64,000 nt of DNA from Flavobacterium sp. (GCA_029946065.1 JAQSDU010000014.1:491260-555259), one strand, 5' to 3'. Numbered from the stretch's first letter, positions 8,801 to 17,373 are shown. Notes: generated by a model not told the origin, from the sequence alone. Translations and numbers: made by a program.

Positions 8801-9599
8801 TGGTGCATGGATCGGACCATATTCGTTCACTACACAATGTTTACCTTCAGGTACGCCGTTTACAGAAGATTTCGAAAACTCTACAACTGGCGAATCTCCT
8901 GCTTGTGGTTCGGTATTAAATCTAGGAAATAGTCAAAATCAATGGTTTGTAGACAATAATCCTGGTAGTGGCTTTACAAGCAAAACATTACGCTACAGTT
9001 ATGACTTTTCAAACGCTGCAGACACTTGGTACTTTACAAGAGGCGTTTATCTGACTGCTGGCACAGAATACACAATCACCTACCGTTATGGAAATAATGC
9101 AGGTTTTGGAGGCGGACCAAATGGTTACCCTGAAGACCTTACAGTAATGGCTGGTATTGGCGCAAGCCCTGATAACATGTCAGTTGCAATCGCTGATTAT
9201 GTACAATGGGATAATGGTGTTCCTACAGACGAGTCTATTACATTTACGGTACCGGAAACAGGAAATTACAACTTTGGTTACCACTGTCATTCCGCTGCTA
9301 ATGAATATTATGTGTTTGTTGACGATATTCATGTAGATGTAGCTTTATCAACTAACCTCCCAACTAAAGAAACTATTGGATACTATCCAAACCCAGTTAA
9401 GGATGTGTTGAATTTATCTTACACACAAAACATTTCAACTGTGGCGGTTTACAACCTACTTGGTCAAAAAGTTTTAGACAACACTGTAAACGCTAATAGC
9501 GCTAAAGTAAATATGTCGAAACTTTCAGGTGGAAGTTATTTAGTTAAAGTAACTACTGTTGACAACCAGACTAAAACCATCAAGGTAATTAAAGAATAA
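5889..9599 (+). CDS. Secreted fibronectin III / jelly-roll repeat protein with T9SS sorting domain
   Basis: This 1236-residue secreted protein starts with a signal peptide (MKKITLLLVFLITFVTGNYA). After an N-terminal Cys-containing domain come alternating modules. FN3 domains recur near residues 133-225, 386-478, 639-733 and 894-985. Each is followed by a beta-sandwich of the MAM / choice-of-anchor J type (for example PNLSSLVTGNHRLKFWAKGS). The FN3 copies end in the near-identical stretch VWVRSVCAGNDNGAWIGP, so recent internal duplication is likely. The last 70 residues are a type A T9SS sorting domain (YYPNPVKDVLNLSYTQ, then VAVYNLLGQKV, then GGSYLVKV). It is therefore probably exported by the type IX system and anchored or released at the surface as an adhesin-like protein. 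No catalytic site is visible. The gene is monocistronic, with terminators before and after it. Confidence 0.88.
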   Translation: MKKITLLLVFLITFVTGNYAQCINQDQYPSTDVTSNNSGMSQQIATCNYTVEHSSLVGLLVGEDYIFTCVSNATAADKYITVTDANDEVIAFGDSPLLVENITASEVHVHYTEGSDCSGANSCHTTTLQIVLTCPVPLNGLVGNVTTTSAGFTWEPGGSETAWEAMVQLGSDPMPSPDTAGTAVNGTPEFSAIGLTPATSYSFYVRANCGSEFSPWTQAYSFDTACLPIAEFFQNFDTDANDIPVCWGRILRGPSISLYSSINPVTWNSVHSAPNAIQLYNDSANTNENDIILVSPNLSSLVTGNHRLKFWAKGSGSIQVGTLDENSNSATFNMIEEVALTDTATQFTIDFSSYSGTDPLIGFRMSAPGTYYSQFIDDAVWEVAPTCPDITDLAVSATDVDSATFTWVGNAETQWNVAVGATTDSDPSVLPFVVSNDTTKTVSGLAENTSYNVWVRSVCAGNDNGAWIGPVLFKTACSPVVNFSETFDGVTSPAIPDCWSKILRGPTLSQYASINTVTFQPFSSPNAVELYNSSSNTDSDDIILVSPNVSSLATGNHRLKFNAKGSGSLQVGTLDSNTNAATFSMMEEVAVTNNGWHEYVVDFSSYTGTDTYVALRYVSPNTYNSIDVDNLVWEVLPTCPDVTEITVASVSTDGATFTWVSNGTETTWDVAVGDTSVTDPGTLTFVTSNETTKTVSGLTDNTTYKVWVRSVCAGNDNGAWIGPILFKTDCLPVANFFEDFDSTTPYTLTSCWTAITRGPSISQYAQIRVIDYDQVHSDPNTVQLLNDSSSTTDNDVILVSPNLSTLSAGTHRVKFWAKGSGTVQIGTLDSNTNAALFSQLDEITLTDTATQYAIDFTSYTGTDHYIGFRMSVPGTYYSQLFDDIRWEVAPTCADVTDVFISDATTSGATVSWSPGGAETAWQVGYVEGPATDPTTISTTLPATDPALTLTGLTDATLYSVWVRSVCPGNDYGAWIGPYSFTTQCLPSGTPFTEDFENSTTGESPACGSVLNLGNSQNQWFVDNNPGSGFTSKTLRYSYDFSNAADTWYFTRGVYLTAGTEYTITYRYGNNAGFGGGPNGYPEDLTVMAGIGASPDNMSVAIADYVQWDNGVPTDESITFTVPETGNYNFGYHCHSAANEYYVFVDDIHVDVALSTNLPTKETIGYYPNPVKDVLNLSYTQNISTVAVYNLLGQKVLDNTVNANSAKVNMSKLSGGSYLVKVTTVDNQTKTIKVIKE

Positions 9600-9625
9600 T
9601 TCTTGTTTTAGATTTAGTTTTTATT

Positions 9626-9655
9626 AAAACCTCCGGATCCCGGAGGTTTTTTTTT
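9626..9655 (+). terminator. Rho-independent terminator after the FN3/T9SS gene
   Basis: The 11-bp stem AAAACCTCCGG / CCGGAGGTTTT has a 3-base loop and is followed by a run of T to 9655. It sits 26 bp after the stop codon of the repeat protein gene. Confidence 0.9.
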
Positions 9656-9859
9656 ACTTTCAATCTAATGTGCTAAAATAACGTTGAATGCCAAAATCTA
9701 TATTATATTTTTCTGCTACGAATTGAATTAGCCTGAATAGATTTCTTTAAATTCGAGCAATTCTTGGCAAAATATATTAATTTTCTTCTATTACATGTGC
9801 CAAAACGAAAACGTAAAATTATACACAATTTTAAGACAATTCTAATTTTAAAAGCCTCA

Positions 9860-10055
9860 TAAAGCCCCGTAAACATTTGTGAAACGGTCTTTCCAAGGCT
9901 TGAAATAGTTTTCCGAGCGTTTGAAACGACCAACGGAATACCTGAGACGGTCTTCGCAGTGCAAGAAATAGTTTCCTCGACATACAAAACAATATTCTCA
10001 ACACATAAAATGATCATTGGAGTTCAAAAACTGTCATTTCAATACCAGAAATGAC
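9860..10055. repeat. Degenerate tandem array with 21-bp period
   Basis: The gap between two convergent genes holds a series of diverged units whose GAAA cores fall at 9881, 9902, 9923, 9944 (GAGA), 9965 and about 9986, exactly 21 bp apart. Weaker copies extend to about 9860 and 10050. The best units read GAAACGGTCT, GAAATAGTTT, GAAACGACCA, GAGACGGTCT and GAAATAGTTT. On the minus strand the array translates as a 7-residue repeat (KTVS/KTIS), but I see no sign that it is coding. The rest of the gap, 9656-9859, is AT-rich with no recognisable gene. Confidence 0.6.
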
Positions 10056-10092
10056 CTTTTGAAGATATATTCTAGTTTTTCTGATAAAATAT

Positions 10093-10130
10093 AGCACCCT
10101 AGTCCAATGGTATATTGCATGGTAGGTGCT
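10093..10130. other. Inverted repeat in a convergent intergenic region
   Basis: AGCACC (10093-10098) pairs with GGTGCT (10125-10130) and the stem can extend inwards with one bulge. It lies 28 bp beyond the minus-strand M28 gene end. There is no clear T-run on either strand, so a terminator role is only possible. Confidence 0.3.
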
Positions 10131-10157
10131 TGTGTTATAACATCAATAATATCAAGC

Positions 10158-11531
10158 CTATTCTACTATCCCATACTGATCGAAAAGATAAATCAAGGAA
10201 GTCATCGTTGCTGCACCCAATTCTAATTCCCGCTTGTCAACGGCATCAAATTTATCATTTGCGGCATGATGGTAATCAAAATAACGCTGTGAGTCCGGTT
10301 TCAGTCCGGCTTTAACGATTGTTTTGGAAAGCAACGGCTCTATATCTGAACCACCGTGACCCTTTGTAAAAGTCGCTGTCATGTATGGCTCAAAAAGCGG
10401 TTTCCAGTTTTGCACTTTCGTAAAATTGGCTTCGTCGCATTCAAATGAAAACCCTCTTGGCGTGAAGCCGCCACAGTCACTTTCGAGTGCGAAAATGTGG
10501 TTCTCTTTATTGGTTTGTGCGAGTTCATTGTATTTGTCACCACCACGACCGCCATTTTCTTCGTTCATGAACAAAACGACACGAATGGTATGCTTTGGTT
10601 TATAACCCATATCTTTTAAAATCCTAAAAACTTCCATACTTTGCACCACTCCAGCACCATCATCGTGAGAACCATCTGCCAAATCCCAAGAATCGAGATG
10701 GCCGCCAACTACCATAATCTTCTCTGGATGTTCGCTTCCTTTGATTTCGCCAACGACATTATACGAAAGCACATCGTCATATTGCTGGCACGATTGCTTG
10801 AAATAGAATGTAAGCTTCGGATTGGCTTTTAGCGATTGGCTCAACAATTCTGCGCCATTCGTACTGATAGCCGCTGCCGGAATGTATTGCGATTTCGGAA
10901 TGTCTTTATAACCCATCCAACCTGTATGTGGAAAATCGTCAAGTCTAAGGTTCATAGACCTTACAATTACGCCCAAAGCGCCAAATTTTGAAGCTTCCCT
11001 AGCACCGGCACCTCTTTGGTCAACGGCACCACCATAAGCCTCGAAGGTATTCAGCAGGCTTTTGTCCATTGGGCGGTTGAAGAATACAATTTTACCTTTT
11101 ATCTTTTCTGCACCGAGTGTTTCGAGCTCTTTGAGGCTATGCACTTCGATAACTTCGGCTGAAATTCCGTTTTTAGAGGTCGCCACCGAACCGCCTAAAG
11201 CACAGATAGGCACAATGGTTTTGGTTTTCCCGTTTTTGATATAAGCGGTTTCTTTTTCACCACGCACCCATTTCGGCACCATTACTTCTTGTAGATAAAC
11301 GCTGTCTAGCCCAAGTGTTTCGAGTTGTGCTTTGGTATATAAAACAGCTTTTCCGGCGTTGTCTGAACCTGAAAGCCGTTGTCCTATTTTATTGGAAAGA
11401 TAATCGAGCCAAGAGTAGCATTTGGAATTGGTTAAGGCTTGGTTATAGACTTCCTTTAGCTTTTGCTCATCGGCATTTTGGGCAAAAATAAAACAAGAAT
11501 TAAGAAGAAATAAGTAGGCAATTTTTTTCAT
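10158..11531 (-). CDS. M28-family zinc metallopeptidase (carboxypeptidase Q-like), secreted
   Basis: The protein has 457 residues and a signal peptide (MKKIAYLFLLNSCFIFAQ). A PA-like insert covers roughly residues 110-235. The M28 catalytic domain contains the full metal-ligand set: His278 and Asp280 in GGHLDSWD, Asp290 in SHDDGAG, Glu324-Glu325 in FMNEENGG, Asp352 in LESDCGG and His421/422 in YHHAANDKFD. The arrangement resembles plasma glutamate carboxypeptidase (CPQ) and suggests hydrolysis of dipeptides or oligopeptides in the periplasm or outside the cell. It lies downstream of the sugar permease but a terminator separates them, so membership in the polysaccharide locus is doubtful. Confidence 0.88.
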   Translation of the reverse strand: MKKIAYLFLLNSCFIFAQNADEQKLKEVYNQALTNSKCYSWLDYLSNKIGQRLSGSDNAGKAVLYTKAQLETLGLDSVYLQEVMVPKWVRGEKETAYIKNGKTKTIVPICALGGSVATSKNGISAEVIEVHSLKELETLGAEKIKGKIVFFNRPMDKSLLNTFEAYGGAVDQRGAGAREASKFGALGVIVRSMNLRLDDFPHTGWMGYKDIPKSQYIPAAAISTNGAELLSQSLKANPKLTFYFKQSCQQYDDVLSYNVVGEIKGSEHPEKIMVVGGHLDSWDLADGSHDDGAGVVQSMEVFRILKDMGYKPKHTIRVVLFMNEENGGRGGDKYNELAQTNKENHIFALESDCGGFTPRGFSFECDEANFTKVQNWKPLFEPYMTATFTKGHGGSDIEPLLSKTIVKAGLKPDSQRYFDYHHAANDKFDAVDKRELELGAATMTSLIYLFDQYGIVE

Positions 11532-11562
11532 TGGATGTGAAAGTATAATTTCGATTTAAAGT

Positions 11563-11600
11563 TATAAAAAAACCCTTTCAGTAACACTAAAAGGGTTTGG
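11563..11600 (-). terminator. Terminator after the sugar permease gene
   Basis: AAACCCTTT (11570-11578) pairs perfectly with AAAGGGTTT (11590-11598). On the minus strand the hairpin is followed by a run of T, read from the A-run at 11565-11570. It starts about 20 bp after the stop of the MFS gene. Confidence 0.85.
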
Positions 11601-11620
11601 ATATATCTAAGGAATATTAA

Positions 11621-13090
11621 CTAGTGACCGCCGCTTTCGCTTATGATGTGGCTAACTCCTTGTTTTTTCAATATCTTAGGACAATAGAAGCCATAAAATG
11701 CTAAATAGACAAAACCTAACAATGGTACGATGTAAGAGAAATGTGTCCAAGAAATACCAAAAATTCCATTTGGACTCGTGGTATCGAAATCACAAATACT
11801 GCCTTGTATAAGCGGAATTACACCACCGCCGAGAATCATCATAATTAAGAATGAAGAAGCTTTTCCTGTATTTTTTCCTAAACCGGCAATCGCCAAATCA
11901 AAAATTGACGGCCACATGATTGATAAAAATAATCCGCCAGAGATAAAGAAAAATTTAGCAATTTCCGGATTTGGCCAAACCAATCCCAATACCATCATTA
12001 ATAAACCTGAGATTCCAAAAAGCATTAAAGTTTTTCCGGCATTTTTACCACCTATAAAACTTACTGCTATAAATAGTAAAATCCAGATTGGGTATATATA
12101 AAACGAAGAAACATCGTGTGCAGCAAAAACGTTAGCGCCAATGATTACACCAAATGCAAGTGCCGGAACAATAAATTTAAGTGCCGTATTGACCAAGTTT
12201 GATGTATTAAAAACATTGACCCCGCCATTCCAGCGACCAATCATTAAACTTCCCCAATAGAGCGCAATAAATGGTGAAATCGCGTCTTCTAAAATGCTTC
12301 CAAATTCGCTTGTTTTTAATAAAGCTGGAAGATTACTAATGATCGTAACCTCGGTTCCAACATAAATAAAGATAGCTAACATTCCTAAATACAATTGTGG
12401 GTAATTAAAAATGCTAAACTTGGAATCTAAGTTTTCAATGGCTGCTTCTTCAATTTTAGCAGGATCTTCAATTTTAGAAAAATACATAAAAACAGCAACC
12501 AAAATAAAAGCGAGTCCCAAAATGATAAATGGCAACTTGATATCTTCTAAAGAAAGACTGGTTTTTTTAGTATCTCCCATCCCAAACAATGCAATTCCTA
12601 ATAAAATTGCACCAATGGTTGTTCCAAAAGAATTCACACCTCCCGCTAAAGTCAACCTATGCGCACCAGTCGCAGGGCTTCCCATTTTGATTGCAAGCGG
12701 ATTTGCAACAATCTGCTGAATAGAAAATCCTAATCCCACTGTAAATAAAGCAGTTAGAAAGAAAGGGAAACTTTCCATTGTTGCAGCCGGTACGAATAAA
12801 AACGAACCTACAGCGGAGAGTATCAATCCTGCTGAAAGTGTCTTTTTGTATCCAAATTTTTGCAAAACATCTGATTTTAGAGAAACTAAAAAGAAGATAA
12901 TTGACCCTACAAAGTACGCAGCATAAAAAGCCCAAGCCACTAATTGCGACTGTACTTGTGATAACGTAAATACTTTTTTGAAAACAGGAATAAGAATATC
13001 ATTTGCTGATCCGACAAAGCCCCAAAAGAAGAAGACAATTATCAAAGAGACAAACTGTCCCCATTTGGTTTGTACGTTTTCTGAACTCAT
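11621..13090 (-). CDS. Sugar MFS transporter (FucP/GluP-like)
   Basis: This 489-residue protein has twelve hydrophobic helices. N-terminal motifs are typical of the fucose/glucose-galactose proton symporter family: FFFWGFVGSANDILIPVFKK, then QLVAWAFYAAYFVGS, then GFSIQQIVANPLAIKMGS. It would import the mono- or oligosaccharides released by the neighbouring hydrolases across the inner membrane. The ATG at 13090 is the first methionine and precedes a short polar leader. The 243-bp gap upstream carries an element shared with the susC promoter region (13265-13284), which ties this gene to the same regulon. The sugar cannot be read from the sequence; glucose is plausible from the context. Confidence 0.9.
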   Translation of the reverse strand: MSSENVQTKWGQFVSLIIVFFFWGFVGSANDILIPVFKKVFTLSQVQSQLVAWAFYAAYFVGSIIFFLVSLKSDVLQKFGYKKTLSAGLILSAVGSFLFVPAATMESFPFFLTALFTVGLGFSIQQIVANPLAIKMGSPATGAHRLTLAGGVNSFGTTIGAILLGIALFGMGDTKKTSLSLEDIKLPFIILGLAFILVAVFMYFSKIEDPAKIEEAAIENLDSKFSIFNYPQLYLGMLAIFIYVGTEVTIISNLPALLKTSEFGSILEDAISPFIALYWGSLMIGRWNGGVNVFNTSNLVNTALKFIVPALAFGVIIGANVFAAHDVSSFYIYPIWILLFIAVSFIGGKNAGKTLMLFGISGLLMMVLGLVWPNPEIAKFFFISGGLFLSIMWPSIFDLAIAGLGKNTGKASSFLIMMILGGGVIPLIQGSICDFDTTSPNGIFGISWTHFSYIVPLLGFVYLAFYGFYCPKILKKQGVSHIISESGGH

Positions 13091-13264
13091 AAGTTTTTGG
13101 TTTTTGATTTTTGGTTGATTAAAATTTATTACTCGCAGTGTAATTATAACAATGAAATTGTGAATTTTTCAAAAAGTATGTAATATAATTTACAATACTT
13201 AGATAAAATAAAGGTTAAATATCATTTATATAAATGTATCCTACAATAGACCAACAATTAAGTT

Positions 13265-13284
13265 ATTAACGAAATCGATTTCTT
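13265..13284 (-). promoter_or_regulatory. Candidate operator upstream of the sugar permease (shared with susC)
   Basis: ATTAACGAAATCG at 13265-13277 is identical to 13 bases at 28070-28082 in front of susC. Similarity continues for about 15 more bases, including a shared AATGAT. The core GAAATCGATTTC (13271-13282) is a perfect 12-bp palindrome. Distance to the start codon is similar in both cases (about 175 and 146 bp) and the orientation is the same. The binding protein is unknown. Confidence 0.5.
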
Positions 13285-13333
13285 AAATGATAATTTATGA
13301 TAATTACATCGTTTGCGCTTGGAATAAAATCGT

Positions 13334-15097
13334 TTATGGTGCCAATTTTACTTCTGTAAGTGGCCCGATTCCGTTGTTGTTGAAAGCTTCAATTTGGAAA
13401 TAATAGGCTTCCGATCTGTCGGCACCGTTGAAATAATATTCGTTCTTGCCATACACCATAATCGCACCGTACATTTTGTCAGGCGATTTGCCGAAATAAA
13501 TCACATAACCATCGGCGGAAGCTTCTTGCTGCCATTTGAACCAAACGCTTCTTCTTTCGCCTTTCTTTTTAGCTTCTGCCCGAAGCGGAACGAAATTATT
13601 GACCATTGCGGGTTTTTGTCCGCTGCCTTTTCCAAAAGCCCTAAAACCACACAAAGCAAATTTTCCAGTTGGCATTTGGATGTTTTCGATTTTGAGGTAG
13701 CGCCCAGATGCTGGTTTTTCCAATTCTATGTAATCGTGCGGTACATCTTTGGTATTTTTGCTTTTGTCCACTAGGATTTTCCAGTTTTTATTGTCGTCGG
13801 AAATATAGATGATGTATTTATGACCAGTAGTCGTTTCTGGTTTTCCCATCAGCTCCACATCCTGATCGGCAAAATTTACCTGAATAGCATTAATCGTGCT
13901 TTTTTCACCCAAATCGGAAATCAGCCATTCGCCTTTGTTGCCAGTTTTCGCCGACCAATAGGTCTTAATGTCTTCATTCACGGCATAATTCGGCTGAAAT
14001 CCACCCAAAGTTGACGAAACTTGAACAGGTTTGTTATAATTCAAAAGCATCCAACCAGAGAAACTAGCGCTATGGTGGTCTTTCCGTTCCGAAGGTAAAA
14101 ATGTCGGATAATCGCCATAAGCGGTGTTAGAATACAGAATTCCGTCTGCATCAAAACCTGCCGGCCAGATACCTAATCTTCTTTCGAAATTATTTTTCGT
14201 ACAAATCGCAATCGTAGAAACGTGCCAATATGCGTTATTAGCATCCTCATAAGTCCCGCCATGCCCTGCTCCTCTCGCAAATCCGCCGGGCTTGTATGAA
14301 AACGGGTTGAACGATTGGTATTCAAACGGACCAAGTGGTTTGTCGCTGGTATAAACGCCGTCACCATAACCACTGAATTCTGTTCCGGGACCACCATATT
14401 GCAGGTAATATTTATTATTATGTTTGGTCATGAATGCGCCTTCCATGAACGGTTGCAGGAACGTATTGTCGTTGTTTTCGCCAAAACGTTCCCAACCATG
14501 CTCGTCGTCATTTAATCCGAAAAGATCAAAAACTTCGCCCTCTGGCTGAAAAGTCTTGCGGTTGAGTTTTACACCATGTAGCGGATAAACGTTGCTGGAA
14601 CCGTAATATTCATAAACTTCATCGGTATCTTTATCCCAGAAAATATACGGATCCCACGCACCTGCTTGTGATTTGTGTACGAGTTCTTTCCAGTCGTCTT
14701 TTGATGGATTGGTGCTCATCCAAATCGGAAATTCCTTTCCTTGCGTAGAACCAACGACAACAAGTGTGTCATTTACAAATGAAAGCGATGGCGCACACAA
14801 TTCGTCATAAACTTTGTGTTCAGGACGGAGGAATTTTCGCGGAATGAATTTCCAGTCCAACATATCCTTGCTGTGCCAGTAACCCCATTGGTTCGTGGAA
14901 AATAAGTAATATTCGCCTTTAAAAAATGTAATCACCGGATCGGCCGTCGCACGGTGTTTCCCCTGCGTTACAAAATTCGGAATTGGGCAATAACCGTAAT
15001 CAATGTTGATTGGGTTGCAGTAGGTTTTTTGTTGCGCATTAATTTCAGTACAGCACAAAAAGTAACACGCTAAGATTATGATGTGTTTTATCTTCAT
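13334..15097 (-). CDS. Glycoside hydrolase family 43 with discoidin and FN3-like domains
   Basis: This 587-residue protein has a signal peptide (MKIKHIIILACYFLCCTEINA). Residues about 25-340 form a five-bladed GH43 propeller with the expected acids: Asp53 (RATADPVITF), Asp149 (AGAWDPYIF) and Glu219 (PFMEGAFMTK). A discoidin (F5/8-like) domain follows at about residues 355-480, and an FN3-like domain at about 495-587. GH43 enzymes are typically beta-xylosidases or alpha-arabinofuranosidases, though some act on galactans. An enzyme of this type is unexpected beside GH144 and GH3. It is followed closely by the permease promoter region and preceded by GH97, with no terminator in between. Confidence 0.85.
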   Translation of the reverse strand: MKIKHIIILACYFLCCTEINAQQKTYCNPINIDYGYCPIPNFVTQGKHRATADPVITFFKGEYYLFSTNQWGYWHSKDMLDWKFIPRKFLRPEHKVYDELCAPSLSFVNDTLVVVGSTQGKEFPIWMSTNPSKDDWKELVHKSQAGAWDPYIFWDKDTDEVYEYYGSSNVYPLHGVKLNRKTFQPEGEVFDLFGLNDDEHGWERFGENNDNTFLQPFMEGAFMTKHNNKYYLQYGGPGTEFSGYGDGVYTSDKPLGPFEYQSFNPFSYKPGGFARGAGHGGTYEDANNAYWHVSTIAICTKNNFERRLGIWPAGFDADGILYSNTAYGDYPTFLPSERKDHHSASFSGWMLLNYNKPVQVSSTLGGFQPNYAVNEDIKTYWSAKTGNKGEWLISDLGEKSTINAIQVNFADQDVELMGKPETTTGHKYIIYISDDNKNWKILVDKSKNTKDVPHDYIELEKPASGRYLKIENIQMPTGKFALCGFRAFGKGSGQKPAMVNNFVPLRAEAKKKGERRSVWFKWQQEASADGYVIYFGKSPDKMYGAIMVYGKNEYYFNGADRSEAYYFQIEAFNNNGIGPLTEVKLAP

Positions 15098-15167
15098 AAG
15101 ATTTGCAATAAAGTTTTCAAACCATTTTAGGTACTACCTTAATGACTTAATGGCTCATAATTTAAAG

Positions 15168-17264
15168 TTATTTTACTGGTTCAAAGCTAATCGCAGTGCC
15201 GCCACCCGGAGCCAATACTAAATTGATTTTTGATTTTGAATTGACCTCAACAGAGCGGATTTTATACGATTTTGGGTTTTTCTGCCAATCGGCATCTTTT
15301 CCATCTTCATAAATAATGGCTTTGAATTTTTGTCCTTTCGGAAGGAAATCCAATGCAATTGTTGACTTTCTGGCATTCTCATCTGTAATTGCACCCAAAA
15401 ACCATTTTTCGGAATTTTTGGCTTTTCTTACAACCGTCAGGTAATCACCTGGTTCAGCCTCCAAATATTTGGATTCTTGCCAATCAACCGCAACGTCTTT
15501 AATGAACTGGAAAGCATCGGCATATTTTTCGTAATTCTCAGGCAAATCGGCAGCCATTTGCAAAGGAGAATACATTGTGATGTAAAGCGCCAATTGCTTG
15601 GTCAAAGTTGTATGTACTTGTTCCGTTTTTGCAGGATCATAGATGTTCATCTTGATTTCAAAAATTCCGGGTGTATAATCCATTGGGCCGCCTAAAAGTC
15701 TTGTAAAAGGTAAAATTGTTTCGTGCATCGGTGGATTTCCGGTACTCCAAGCGTTGAATTCATTGCCACGAGCAGCTTCGGCAGCGATGTAATTCGGATA
15801 CGTACGCCCATAACCAGTCGGCCTCGACGATTCGTGTGAATTGATCATCAGCTTATAATCGGCAGCGCGTCTGGCAGCATAATTGAAATGATTGACCATC
15901 GTTTGGCCATCGTGGAATTCGCCTCTTGGAATAATCCTTCCAACATAACCCGATTTAACCGCGGGATAGCCATATTTCACCATATTCTCAAAAGCGCGAT
16001 CCATGTGTCTTTCGTAGTTGGCAACAGATCCGGAAGTCTCGTGGTGCATGATCATTTTGACTCCTTTGGCTTTTGCATAAGCACTGATGGCAGCAATATC
16101 AAAATCGGGATAAGGTGTTACAAAATCAAAAACTTCCTCTTTCCAGTTGCCAAACCAGTCTTCCCAGCCTACGTTCCAGCCTTCTACCAAAACACCATCG
16201 AAACCGTTTTTAGCTGCAAAATCGATATATCGTTTGGTGTTTTCTGTCGTTGCGCCATGTTTCCCCGTTGGAATTAGTGCCTGATCAGCAGCATTCTGTG
16301 CGTTTTGAGAACCTGCAAAATCCCAAGTTGATTTGCCAACATGCATTTCCCACCAAATTCCTACGTATTTCATCGGTTTGATCCATGAAGTATCGTCAAT
16401 TTTAGAAGGATCGTTTAGGTTAAGAATCATTTTGGAGCATACGATATCACGCGCATCGTCTGAAACCATGACTGTTCGCCACGGAGAAACGCAAGGTGTT
16501 TGTAGATAAGCTTTATCGCCAATGGCATTCGGAACCAACTGCGCCGATGTCTTGAAAGTCTTAACATTCACATTCAAATGCATCACAGGATAGTTGACTA
16601 CGGCAGCCTCAAAAATATTGAGGTATAAATTGTCGGCAGATTTCATCATCAACGGCGATTGAACGACGTATCTTCCGCCAATAGTCTTTAAAGCAATGCC
16701 ATTGTTCAGATTGAGTTTATCGTTGTCAATTTCTGATAATTTACTTTCATTATATACATATTCCTGACTATCATAATCGCCCGGAATCCAGAAAACTTTA
16801 TGATCACCGGTTAAATTAAATTGCGTTACTTCGTCAGAAATGATAAAATAATTTAGGCTTTTTTGCTGCGGGAAGTCATAGCGAAAAGCAATTCCTTCGT
16901 CGAAAACACGAAAAATAATGTTGAGTTTCCTATCGGTTTTTTGCTGTAGCAATGCCACCTTCATTTCGTTATAATGGTTAACGATGTTCGATTGTTCACC
17001 TAAAACGGGTTGCCAAGACGCATTGAAAGTGCTGCTTTTAATTTCAGCGACCGTAAAATCGGAAGCGAGATCTGTGGTTTCTTTCAATTTCAACCCCATC
17101 AAACTTTCTAAAATGACTGGCCTATTTTTGTAATTTACCGTGTAAGAAGGTTTTCCGCCGATCAATTTAAATTCGAGCGTGATGTTTTTTGACGGCGATT
17201 GTACGCTTTGGGCGCTTAGGATTCCTGTAAAAAGGAATAGACAAATAGAAAATATAGATTTCAT
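15168..17264 (-). CDS. Glycoside hydrolase family 97 (alpha-glucosidase-like)
   Basis: The protein has 698 residues from the ATG at 17264, which opens a clear signal peptide (MKSIFSICLFLFTGILSAQ). A longer in-frame start at 17354 was rejected because it would precede the signal with 30 unlikely residues. The order is an N-terminal beta-sandwich, a central TIM barrel (GFDGVLVEGWNVGWEDW, then MIMHHETSGSVANYERH, then INSHESSRPTGYGRTYPN) and a C-terminal beta domain. The Glu residues in HHETSG and SHESSR suggest the inverting SusB-like group that hydrolyses alpha-glucosides. That is my reading and not a certainty. It lies downstream of bglX, separated by a terminator-like hairpin, so it may form its own unit with the GH43 gene. 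Confidence 0.88.
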   Translation of the reverse strand: MKSIFSICLFLFTGILSAQSVQSPSKNITLEFKLIGGKPSYTVNYKNRPVILESLMGLKLKETTDLASDFTVAEIKSSTFNASWQPVLGEQSNIVNHYNEMKVALLQQKTDRKLNIIFRVFDEGIAFRYDFPQQKSLNYFIISDEVTQFNLTGDHKVFWIPGDYDSQEYVYNESKLSEIDNDKLNLNNGIALKTIGGRYVVQSPLMMKSADNLYLNIFEAAVVNYPVMHLNVNVKTFKTSAQLVPNAIGDKAYLQTPCVSPWRTVMVSDDARDIVCSKMILNLNDPSKIDDTSWIKPMKYVGIWWEMHVGKSTWDFAGSQNAQNAADQALIPTGKHGATTENTKRYIDFAAKNGFDGVLVEGWNVGWEDWFGNWKEEVFDFVTPYPDFDIAAISAYAKAKGVKMIMHHETSGSVANYERHMDRAFENMVKYGYPAVKSGYVGRIIPRGEFHDGQTMVNHFNYAARRAADYKLMINSHESSRPTGYGRTYPNYIAAEAARGNEFNAWSTGNPPMHETILPFTRLLGGPMDYTPGIFEIKMNIYDPAKTEQVHTTLTKQLALYITMYSPLQMAADLPENYEKYADAFQFIKDVAVDWQESKYLEAEPGDYLTVVRKAKNSEKWFLGAITDENARKSTIALDFLPKGQKFKAIIYEDGKDADWQKNPKSYKIRSVEVNSKSKINLVLAPGGGTAISFEPVK

Positions 17265-17312
17265 AAAAACAGTATTTTTGATTGGATAAATGTAAAAAAA
17301 TAAACTAGCTTT

Positions 17313-17349
17313 TTTTGAAAAAACCCCTTGACTAATGCGCCAAAGGGTT
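17313..17349 (-). terminator. Terminator after bglX
   Basis: On the plus strand AACCCCTTG (17322-17330) faces CAAAGGGTT (17341-17349), a 9-bp stem with one mismatch. On the minus strand it is followed by a run of T (A-run at about 17317-17321). It lies 25 bp after the bglX stop and separates it from GH97. Confidence 0.7.
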
Positions 17350-17373
17350 CTCAAACAAAAACATGAAACTCAA

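Noticed and set aside
9703-10017. 104-codon minus-strand open frame with KTVS/KTIS heptad repeats
   Set aside because: The periodicity is the translation of the 21-bp DNA array; no promoter or family pattern supports a protein.
10093-10130. Possible tRNA-like or small RNA structure
   Set aside because: Only one short stem is supported; no cloverleaf, CCA end or T-loop consensus.
17265-17354. Longer start for the GH97 protein
   Set aside because: It covers the bglX terminator and would bury the signal peptide; the ATG at 17264 is right.
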